Source of the DNA: Planctomycetota bacterium
GTDB lineage: Bacteria > Planctomycetota > Phycisphaerae > UBA1845 > PWPN01
NCBI GenBank assembly: GCA_020346805.1
Contig: CP070790.1
Span: 3,322,966 to 3,328,069, forward strand
Direction: 5' to 3'
Length of the DNA: 5,104 nucleotides
Part shown: piece by piece, positions 1-5,104 of the stretch
Layout of the letters: each line of letters begins with the position of its first letter
Numbering within the stretch: the first letter of the stretch is position 1
The notes under the pieces: generated by a model
What the model saw: only the letters and a program-made list of their open reading frames with translations
Databases searched by the model: none
Told to the model about the DNA's origin: nothing
Made by a program: the position numbers and the translations under genes

Positions 1-1629
1 AATATGGGGTTGCAGAATGTGGCCGATGGGCTCGCTGTCTCTCTGCGGGCGGATCCACAGCAGCCGGAGCCGTTCCCCACAGCAGCTGATGGTTCGTACG
101 ACTTTGAGAATTACGACATCCTCGTTGGCCGATGGGTCCGGTACAATCATACGTTTGTGCCGACGCTCGACGCCCCGAATGCGGTCCTGGCAATTGCCCG
201 GCGCAACACCGCCCTTGCTGAGACCGGAGCGCCGGCGCTGCGGATGGTCTGGGGGCCGATAGTTGGGGTCGATACGGTAGATGCGGCGAGGATGGCAATC
301 GGCTTTTGCATGAGTTCCTCCGGGGCCGGCCTGATCGTTCTGTCATCGGACCCGGCTCAGACGCTGGATATGGGCGGCGGGCCCACTATTGACCTTGACG
401 GCGGCGGTATCCACGTCAATTCGACCTCCGACGACCCAAGGAGCAAGTGGGCGGGGGCCGGGGCCGGGTCAAACACAGAGCTCGACGCCGGATTTCTTAA
501 CGTTGTCGGTACCGTCAACCCACCGCCGGACGACCCTACGTGGGAAATTATCTTTGCGAACTCAGGAGAAATAGGCGAGCCGGGCGGATTCCCGGTCATG
601 GATTATTCGGATGGTGTCCAGCTCATAGACGACCCGCTCGCAGCGGGAATGCTCGCGGTCCCGGAGCCTTACGTGGTGCCTTACAGTGCGGAAGGAACAC
701 TAACAGGCCCAGGCGCCCGGCTGGACCTGCCCGCTTTGCTCGACAGTGAGGAGGGCGGCATCATCCCGACGCGGCTCGCGCGTTGGAACAGTTCCACCTC
801 CGCCTATGACCTGATTAGCCCCGCTGATCCCAACGTGTACACGCATTGGAACGGTTCCAGCTATGAGGAGGTTGCCGCTGATCCCATCTTCGATCATCCC
901 AGCACTTTTCATCATACCGTCGGGATGGTGGGCGATATAGTTACAGATGCGAACGGAGTGCCTGTCCTGGATCCGGAGACCGGCCTGCCCAGTTACTCGA
1001 CTGGTAATGGGGGCGTGACCGTCACATTGCCCCCAGGTTATTACCCGAACGGGATGAGATTAACGACCGGCGACGATGTCACGCTGGCTCAGAGTTCGCA
1101 ATCCGGCCCCGGTACGTTCTTCATATTCGGCGGCGGCAGTGGTGCAGGTGGAACGGACGCAGGCATTGTTATGAACGCCGGGAGCCTGACAGGTTACGGC
1201 GTCACGTGTTACGCGACCCAGAATTTCGACACCGGCGTGCCCGGCGTGATAAGGATTACCGGAGGCCATTTGGACATAGACTCTCCCGGGGATCGGACGA
1301 ACCAAGAAAATTATCCGAACATCGACATGTCGTTAGTAGAAGGTCTCAACGGGATTTCCATATGGCAGGATCCTGCGGCGGTCTACCCGGACGGCCCGAA
1401 AGCCGGGTTGCCGCCCGATGCACACCTCAACGGCAATGGTCAGTTCTATATAAGCGGCACTATCTACCTACCTGACCCGATCCACATGCGGCTTGAGGGC
1501 GATTTAGGAGATACCGGCAACCAGATTCTCTGCGGCACTGCAAACATCCGCGGCACAGCAGCTCTCCACGTAAATTACGACGGGCGCAATCGTGGAAACT
1601 CGCCGAGTCGTGTTTGCCTGGTTCATTAG
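1..1629 (+). CDS. TadG-like Tad/Flp pilus-associated protein, 5' end cut off by window edge
   Basis: The frame is open from base 1 and the first ATG (base 4) is probably internal. It is followed directly by LQNVADGLA, which matches the LQNAADAAALA segment that in TadE/TadG-type proteins comes just after the N-terminal membrane anchor, so the anchor should lie left of the window. Numbering from that ATG, residues 39-102 have the family pattern VGRWVRYNHTF, PNAV, IARRN, GPIVGVDTVDAARMA. Residues 109-140 (GLIVLSSDPA, then a Gly/Asp-rich stretch ending GGIHVNS) and 338-425 (VTVTLPPGYYPNG, GTFFIFGGG, GVTCYATQ, ITGGHLDI) resemble the repetitive beta-rich tail of these proteins. The end (GTIYLP, GNQI, NYDGRN, CLVH) recurs in the next open frame. 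Only four cysteines are visible (102, 402, 510, 538). Family members are expected to be membrane-anchored with an extracytoplasmic tail, associated with Tad pilus assembly; the exact role is poorly known. The family call is by pattern recognition; a role in pili is inferred, as no other tad gene is visible. Confidence 0.72.
   Translation, partial: NMGLQNVADGLAVSLRADPQQPEPFPTAADGSYDFENYDILVGRWVRYNHTFVPTLDAPNAVLAIARRNTALAETGAPALRMVWGPIVGVDTVDAARMAIGFCMSSSGAGLIVLSSDPAQTLDMGGGPTIDLDGGGIHVNSTSDDPRSKWAGAGAGSNTELDAGFLNVVGTVNPPPDDPTWEIIFANSGEIGEPGGFPVMDYSDGVQLIDDPLAAGMLAVPEPYVVPYSAEGTLTGPGARLDLPALLDSEEGGIIPTRLARWNSSTSAYDLISPADPNVYTHWNGSSYEEVAADPIFDHPSTFHHTVGMVGDIVTDANGVPVLDPETGLPSYSTGNGGVTVTLPPGYYPNGMRLTTGDDVTLAQSSQSGPGTFFIFGGGSGAGGTDAGIVMNAGSLTGYGVTCYATQNFDTGVPGVIRITGGHLDIDSPGDRTNQENYPNIDMSLVEGLNGISIWQDPAAVYPDGPKAGLPPDAHLNGNGQFYISGTIYLPDPIHMRLEGDLGDTGNQILCGTANIRGTAALHVNYDGRNRGNSPSRVCLVH
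783..886 (+). repeat. Imperfect internal tandem repeat inside the TadG-like gene
   Basis: Two units begin TTGGAAC(A/G)GTTCCA (783-796 and 846-859) and each contains GCTGATCCCA further on (823-832 and 877-886). At protein level this is WNSSTSAYDLISPADP (261-276) against WNGSSYEEVAADP (282-294). The units differ by an in-frame length change, consistent with an old short duplication in a surface-exposed linker. Confidence 0.5.
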
Positions 1630-1650
1630 GCGCTTCCGACAGCTTGCCCC

Positions 1651-2109
1651 TTGATCCGGCTTGAAACACTCCCGCATGCCTCCGGTCCCGTCATACGACT
1701 GTTTCGAGTCGACATGCTCTATAGTATAGGCGATAGCGAGCATTCCCGTTTCTTTTACATCGTCGGAGAGGGCGAGTGTCATATTGGGGGAGGAGGCTAT
1801 ATATACGCAACGCCCCTGGAAGAAGGCCTCTATGCGGGTTTAATCATGGCGCAGCACCCCGATGATTTAAATAGCGCATACATTACCGGTAATTCAGAAT
1901 CGCTCACTGAAGGTACGTTGTACTTTCCGCAGCACGTTGAAGACCAGAGTCACCGAACTGATTTTGCACTACAACTCGGTGGAACCGGCCTGGGAACGGG
2001 CAACCAGATCATAGCCGATTCGATCTACGTCTTCGTAACTGGCGACAAGATAATAAACTACGATGGACGAAATCCCTCCCCCATAACCACCGCCTGTCTC
2101 GTGGAGTAG
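1651..2109 (+). pseudogene. Truncated tandem paralogue of the TadG-like C-terminal module
   Basis: This open stretch repeats the C-terminal module of the preceding gene. Counted from the TTG at 1651, residues 56-152 align with about the last 96 residues of the upstream protein: LEEGLYAGLIMAQHP against LVEGLNGISIWQDP, EGTLYFP against SGTIYLP, GTGNQII against DTGNQIL, INYDGRN against VNYDGRN, and TTACLVE against SRVCLVH. The preceding FFYIVGEG and YIYATP also fit the fuller family pattern in which a GVTFYI-type strand leads to a 'P..G.YAG' segment. The membrane anchor, LQN-A-AD segment and middle region are absent. Neither the TTG at 1651 nor the first ATG at 1714 has a recognisable ribosome binding site, and there is no signal peptide. 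I therefore prefer a remnant of a tandem copy that lost its 5' part. A short expressed protein or translation coupled to the upstream gene remains possible, because the residual frame is intact and its conserved motifs are undamaged. Confidence 0.55.
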
Positions 2110-2167
2110 CCCTTGGGCCTTGCCAAACTCATTCAGGCAGCCGGCCGTCCCATTTCAGCAGGATAGC

Positions 2168-3265
2168 TCAAACATCGGTGTGCGCGTCCGGCCGGCTCAG
2201 CAGCCGGCCGACAGCCCACCAGATAGGCCAGGTGCAGACAATAGCTGCGTAGCCGTCGATGGCATAATGCCAGCCCAGATGGACGCAGCCAATCATGATC
2301 AGGACGGCAAAAACGGTGAGAGCAACACCTGGTGCGCGGTGCGTGCGCCAGCCAACCAGAGCGAACAGAAACGCCATCGACATGTGCATGCTCGGCATTG
2401 CGGAGATGCCGTTGACTCGCCCTACTTTGCTGTTTGCGTAGGCATCCCAGAGCATTTCCTGGGCGTTGAGCGCCCATACGGGAACGGACTGTTGAGCCGC
2501 CGACAGGTATGCCACGAGGGGCTGGAAGATATCTTCGCCTGCAACGACGCGGTCATAGAAGCACGGGCCAGCCGAAGAGAAGACAATGGCACCGACGGTG
2601 CCTAACAATACCCACGAAAGAATGAATGTCAGGAAAAACTGCATGCGCAGTCGGGCATCGCGCAGGCTGAATGTCTGCCAGAACAAGATCATGAACATGA
2701 CGAAGAACCACAGGTTGTAAAAGAAGTTGATCGCAGTCGTGAGGAGCGGATGCCCGATGACTGGATGCAGCAACTGCCAGGGCTGGGTACCGCCATGAAC
2801 CACAGCGTCCCACCTGGCAAACGTGGCATCCCATGAAAAAGGATTGATGATGGGGATCATGGTCTTGAACGAGGTGAAGGCCGACATGAAAACTGGCATG
2901 AAAAGAAAAACCGGCAAACCGTTGAAAAACCGCTCACGGGTCAGGTACTTCGCCCTCATATTGTCCACATAATATCGTAGCGGACGCTCAGGGCGCAGGA
3001 AAAGCATCACGTGAATTGCCCGGACAACGATGAAGACAAGGATGAACAGGCCAGTCATCTGAAAGAGGGTCATGGAATATAGTGATAGCGATGCTTTGTC
3101 CGCCGCGTGGTAGATCCTGGCGGCGACGAGCAAGGCGCCCGCATAGGACAGGACGAGAGCCATGAACAGGGCGTGAACGCGCAGTGTTCTTATTAGTTCC
3201 GCTTTGAGGCTGTTCTTCCAGGGCTGAATGGCGGGCCTTTTCATCACAGAAAGGAGCTTCTTCAC
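2168..3265 (-). CDS. PAP2-family integral membrane phosphatase/phosphotransferase (PAP2_3-like)
   Basis: A 365-residue polytopic membrane protein. Hydrophobic segments are visible near residues 31-50, 68-90, 115-139, 175-198, 207-229, 294-307, 312-330 and 336-353, after a basic N-terminus that should stay in the cytoplasm. The catalytic signature of the PAP2/vanadium-haloperoxidase fold is present: SAMPSMH (288-294, with the phospho-accepting-site histidine H294) and GWHYAID (331-337, with H333 and D337). Upstream, SSAGPCFYDRV (230-240) matches the 'AGP-F/Y' motif common in the PAP2_3 branch, which includes inositol-phosphorylceramide-synthase-like proteins. The family removes or transfers phosphate groups on lipid substrates at the outer face of the membrane; the substrate here cannot be told. 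The start is GTG at 3265, chosen because GAGG lies seven bases upstream; an ATG at codon 8 (3244) has no comparable site. It is convergent with the TadG-like genes, 58 bases from the end of the truncated copy. Length and motifs look intact. Confidence 0.9.
   Translation of the reverse strand: MKKLLSVMKRPAIQPWKNSLKAELIRTLRVHALFMALVLSYAGALLVAARIYHAADKASLSLYSMTLFQMTGLFILVFIVVRAIHVMLFLRPERPLRYYVDNMRAKYLTRERFFNGLPVFLFMPVFMSAFTSFKTMIPIINPFSWDATFARWDAVVHGGTQPWQLLHPVIGHPLLTTAINFFYNLWFFVMFMILFWQTFSLRDARLRMQFFLTFILSWVLLGTVGAIVFSSAGPCFYDRVVAGEDIFQPLVAYLSAAQQSVPVWALNAQEMLWDAYANSKVGRVNGISAMPSMHMSMAFLFALVGWRTHRAPGVALTVFAVLIMIGCVHLGWHYAIDGYAAIVCTWPIWWAVGRLLSRPDAHTDV
2189..2210. repeat. Perfect 9-bp inverted repeat (hairpin) at the 3' end of the PAP2 gene
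   Basis: CGGCCGGCT (2189-2197), a four-base loop CAGC, then AGCCGGCCG (2202-2210) form a perfect GC-rich stem. It lies inside the last codons of the PAP2-family gene (around GRLLSRP). A third copy of AGCCGGCCG stands at 2139-2147 in the intergenic gap and could pair with the left arm instead. There is no T-run after the stem on either strand, so it does not qualify as a standard intrinsic terminator. It could still slow transcription between these convergent genes; that is inference. Confidence 0.55.
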
Positions 3266-3272
3266 ACTTTGT

Positions 3273-3276
3273 CCTC
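3273..3276 (-). promoter_or_regulatory. Ribosome binding site for the PAP2-family gene
   Basis: On the minus strand GAGG is followed by seven bases (ACAAAGT) and then GTG. This is a well-spaced Shine-Dalgarno match and favours the GTG at 3265 over the ATG at 3244 as the start. Confidence 0.6.
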
Positions 3277-3317
3277 GATCTCCAACGTTCTACTGAGCCG
3301 ACGTCTCAAGAAATGCC

Positions 3318-3323
3318 GTTATA
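3318..3323 (-). promoter_or_regulatory. Weak candidate -10 element for the PAP2-family gene
   Basis: The minus strand reads TATAAC here, one mismatch from TATAAT, about 53 bases before the GTG start. No good -35 box is seen at 16-18 bases spacing (the best reads like CAAATA), so this is only a candidate. Confidence 0.2.
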
Positions 3324-3619
3324 AGTTCTTTATTCTTCCGTATTTGACACACTGAGATTTTCCGTTGATTCTTACGACGGCCGCCCGACGTCAACTTCTT
3401 GTTTGTGTATCTGACTGAGGGAGGCATCAATTTTAGCCATGAAAATCCCGATACGTTGATTTCTCCACGCAACTGGCTAACCTGGCCAGAGTGGAGATTA
3501 TGGATTACATCGGTCCAAACTGCACGAGACTTGAGTACATACCTGTCCTTCACTGGGCGTTATTGCAGTCTTGGAAAAACAGTGGGAAGGAGCGTTTGGC
3601 TTCAATAGTGTGCATCGGC

Positions 3620-4672
3620 TCATACCGATAGTCTTGCTCTGCCCATAAGTGGTTCAAAGTAGGCGATGGTTCTCTTTAAACCCTCTTCCAAAGGTGTCTT
3701 TGGCTGCCAGTCCAGCCTATTCTTCGCCAGTGTGATATCAGGGCAACGCTGTTTCGGATCATCGGAAGGCAGAGGCTCGTATTCCAATTTGGAGCTCGAT
3801 TTCGCCAGACGAATAATTGTGGTGGCCAATTCCACGATGCTGGTTTCCTCTGGATTGCCTAAGTTTACAGGACCGGTGAAATCATCCGGCGAATCCATTA
3901 AGCAGACCAACGCTTCAATCTGATCATCAACATAACAGAAGGAGCGTGTTTGCCGTCCATCTCCGTAAATGGTTATTGGCTCGTTCGTGAGCGACTGAAT
4001 TACAAAATTGGATACTACTCTTCCGTCATTGGGATACATCCGGGGGCCATACGTGTTGAAAATTCGTGCTACTTTTATCCTAAGCCTATGTTGGCGATAG
4101 TAATCGAAGAAAAGCGTCTCCGCACACCTTTTTCCTTCATCGTAGCAGGACCTTAAACCGATTGGGTTTACATTGCCATGATAACTTTCGACCTGCGGGT
4201 GAATTGTGGCGTCACCATAGATTTCCGATGTTGAAGCCTGGAGGATTTTGGCTTTCAGGCGTTTTGCAAGGCCCAGCATGTTGATGGCGCCATGTACCGA
4301 GGTCTTGGTGGTCTGGACAGGGTCGAATTGATAGTGTACGGGTGAAGCCGGGCAGGCGAGATTGTAAATTTCGTCGACTTCCGCATAAAGAGGGAAACAA
4401 ACGTCGTGTCTGAGGACCTCAAACAAGGGATTTGAAAGAAAGTGCGCCACGTTGCTGCGGCGACCTGTGTAGAAATTGTCCACACATAAGACCTCATGTC
4501 CTTCTCTGAGCAGCCTTTCACAAAGGTGAGAGCCAAGAAAGCCCGCGCCGCCCGTGACCATGATTCGTTTTGTGGAGTCGTAGGTCTTCACAACGTAATA
4601 CGGGTCATATAGTACCGTGCTTCTTTGAAGCTTTTCTCCGAGACCGTGTACCTGCACCCAGCCGACAAGCAC
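3620..4672 (-). CDS. UDP-glucuronate decarboxylase (UDP-xylose synthase), SDR family
   Basis: An extended short-chain dehydrogenase/reductase that should convert UDP-glucuronate to UDP-xylose with tightly bound NAD in the cytoplasm, supplying xylose for surface or secreted glycans. Numbered from the GTG at 4672, the Rossmann glycine motif GGAGFLG is at 41-47, followed by SHLCERLL and the VDNFYTG cofactor-binding segment (64-70). The catalytic TSE lies at 148-150 (the glutamate is typical of decarboxylating members), YDEGK at 177-181 supplies the Tyr and Lys, and [14 protein letters not shown] (237-250) is the family hallmark. R309 in QRCPDI probably corresponds to the arginine required for decarboxylation in ArnA/UXS enzymes. 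The start is uncertain. The full frame gives 350 residues, about 30 more than usual before [11 protein letters not shown] at 4591 (codon 28) would give a family-typical N-terminus and about 323 residues; ATG at 4561 would begin inside the first beta strand and is too short. None has a strong ribosome binding site. The sequence is intact otherwise. A function in envelope glycan synthesis is inferred. Confidence 0.93.
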   Translation of the reverse strand: MLVGWVQVHGLGEKLQRSTVLYDPYYVVKTYDSTKRIMVTGGAGFLGSHLCERLLREGHEVLCVDNFYTGRRSNVAHFLSNPLFEVLRHDVCFPLYAEVDEIYNLACPASPVHYQFDPVQTTKTSVHGAINMLGLAKRLKAKILQASTSEIYGDATIHPQVESYHGNVNPIGLRSCYDEGKRCAETLFFDYYRQHRLRIKVARIFNTYGPRMYPNDGRVVSNFVIQSLTNEPITIYGDGRQTRSFCYVDDQIEALVCLMDSPDDFTGPVNLGNPEETSIVELATTIIRLAKSSSKLEYEPLPSDDPKQRCPDITLAKNRLDWQPKTPLEEGLKRTIAYFEPLMGRARLSV

Positions 4673-4806
4673 ACAGCTCTGTCACATCTCTCGGGCGCAT
4701 GCGCTTCGGGATGTTCTGCTTCTGCGTAGCCGGCCAAGTGAGTCTACACAAAGGCCGCCTGGCAGACGAGCGCCCGCTCCGGGTACAAAAACTGTTACAA
4801 GCGGTT

Positions 4807-4826
4807 CGCCGTCGCGGCAGACGGCG
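4807..4826. repeat. 7-bp inverted repeat upstream of the decarboxylase gene
   Basis: CGCCGTC (4807-4813), a six-base loop and GACGGCG (4820-4826) pair perfectly. The element sits between the small membrane-protein gene and the decarboxylase gene. On the minus strand a GTTTTT run follows only about 17 bases after the stem, too far for a typical intrinsic terminator. The rest of 4673-4859 holds no gene that I can support. Role unknown: it could be a weak terminator, a processing signal or chance. Confidence 0.35.
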
Positions 4827-4859
4827 TCAACACTTTGCGTCCCCCTATCTCAGTGTAGG

Positions 4860-5030
4860 CTATGCCTTGCCCGCTATTTTCTCAAGCAGTTTCCGCACTT
4901 CGGAAAACTCAGATTTCACTTGTTCTTTGGTCTCGATCAGTTCCCGTCGGACTCCAAACAGAGTGTAGTATACTGCCAAGAGCACAAAGTTCAAGAGACA
5001 AAGTAAGATTGTACAGAGTGTTGCATCCAT
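4860..5030 (-). CDS. Small single-pass membrane protein with heptad-patterned tail (56 residues)
   Basis: A short gene of 56 codons plus TAG, supported by a strong AAGGAG eight bases before its ATG. Residues 4-25 are almost entirely hydrophobic (TLCTILLCLLNFVLLAVYY, then TLF) and should form one membrane helix, with cysteines at 6 and 11. An RRE cluster follows at 28-30, then a charged helix. Residues 31, 34, 38, 41, 45, 48 and 52 (L, T, V, E, V, L, I) fall at alternating 3-4 spacing, as expected for a short coiled coil. The positive charges after the helix predict the N-terminus outside and the C-terminal helix in the cytoplasm. I do not recognise a family. It lies on the same strand as, and upstream of, the decarboxylase gene, with 187 bases to the farthest possible decarboxylase start, so co-transcription is possible but not shown. 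A scaffold or regulatory partner of a membrane complex would fit the architecture; that is speculation. Confidence 0.68.
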   Translation of the reverse strand: MDATLCTILLCLLNFVLLAVYYTLFGVRRELIETKEQVKSEFSEVRKLLEKIAGKA

Positions 5031-5038
5031 TTATAGAT

Positions 5039-5044
5039 CTCCTT
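5039..5044 (-). promoter_or_regulatory. Strong ribosome binding site of the 56-residue membrane-protein gene
   Basis: The minus strand reads AAGGAG, then eight bases (ATCTATAA), then ATG. This near-ideal Shine-Dalgarno arrangement is the main evidence that the short frame is translated. No clear -35/-10 pair is visible in the 60 bases left before the window edge. Confidence 0.7.
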
Positions 5045-5104
5045 GTAAAAAGCTGGACAACTAAAGACTCGGGGGTGCTGACGTCCTTTCGCACAATCTC
5101 GTGC

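Larger units (their letters stand above)
3266..3619. other. 354-base intergenic region without a convincing gene
   Basis: This gap lies between the stop of the UDP-glucuronate decarboxylase gene and the start of the PAP2-family gene, both on the minus strand. The longest minus-strand open frame (3553 to 3290, GTG start, 87 codons, Lys/Arg-rich) resembles no family I know. A plus-strand frame of 69 codons (3399-3608) is equally unconvincing. A 41-codon minus-strand frame starts at an ATG overlapping the decarboxylase stop, but its product is low-complexity in character and has no ribosome binding site. The palindrome-containing 8-mer CCGACGTC occurs at 3298-3305 and again at 3385-3392, probably by chance. 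The region most likely holds the promoter of the PAP2-family gene, which suggests that gene is transcribed separately. Confidence 0.5.

Noticed and set aside
2110..2167. Intrinsic terminator between the convergent genes
   Set aside because: The only stems in the gap itself are about four base pairs (TGCC/GGCA) with no T-run on either strand.
2120..2605. Plus-strand 161-codon open frame antisense to the PAP2-family gene
   Set aside because: Its composition is that of a mirrored membrane-protein gene and it has no recognisable motif; the opposite strand carries clear PAP2 motifs.
3344..3372. Plus-strand TTGACA (3344-3349) with GATTCT 17 bases later, as a promoter
   Set aside because: The -10 match is only three of six, and no plus-strand gene follows; the box is probably chance.
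4570..4968. Plus-strand 132-codon open frame
   Set aside because: It overlaps the start of the decarboxylase gene and the small membrane-protein gene on the other strand, has no family resemblance and looks like an antisense shadow.
4909..5094. Minus-strand 61-codon open frame (GTG at 5094)
   Set aside because: It overlaps the 56-residue gene in another frame. That gene has the strong ribosome binding site and a coherent protein design, whereas this frame has neither.
5091..5104. GCAC/GTGC inverted repeat at the right edge
   Set aside because: The stem is only four base pairs and is cut off by the window edge, so it is not distinguishable from chance.

Overview
The window looks like chromosomal DNA from a Gram-negative-type bacterium with Tad/Flp-pilus-associated surface proteins. 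The style of the TadG-like protein (long, polar, glycine-rich, with a beta-repeat-like tail) recalls planctomycete or other environmental-bacterial genomes. That placement is an impression from protein style only; no rRNA or other phylogenetic marker is present. GC content appears higher in the left third than in the right half.

Left part, + strand (1-2109): a TadG-like pilus-associated protein runs in from the left edge without its N-terminal membrane anchor and ends at 1629. Immediately downstream, in the same reading frame with only one TAG between them, lies a second open stretch (to 2109). It encodes another copy of the C-terminal TadG-like module, without the N-terminal half and without a visible ribosome binding site. 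I read it as a truncated tandem paralogue, probably a gene remnant.

Middle, - strand (2168-3265): an integral membrane PAP2-family protein (PAP2_3 / inositol-phosphorylceramide-synthase-like type) with intact catalytic motifs, convergent with the TadG-like genes. The 3' junction carries three copies of a GC-rich 9-mer, two of which form a perfect hairpin. A 354-base gap (3266-3619) follows, with no convincing gene.

Right part, - strand (3620-5030): a complete UDP-glucuronate decarboxylase (UDP-xylose synthase) with an uncertain start. Upstream of it is a 56-codon gene at 4860-5030. It has a strong AAGGAG ribosome binding site and encodes one membrane helix followed by a heptad-patterned charged helix.

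The three - strand genes point in the same direction. A nucleotide-sugar enzyme and a lipid-phosphate/phosphotransferase-type membrane protein fit an envelope or extracellular glycan role, but the gaps (354 and about 190-270 bases) mean a single operon is not demonstrated. I see no tRNA, rRNA, CRISPR array, insertion sequence or clear intrinsic terminator. No novel multi-gene system is evident; the best leads are the tandem TadG-tail duplication and the small membrane protein.
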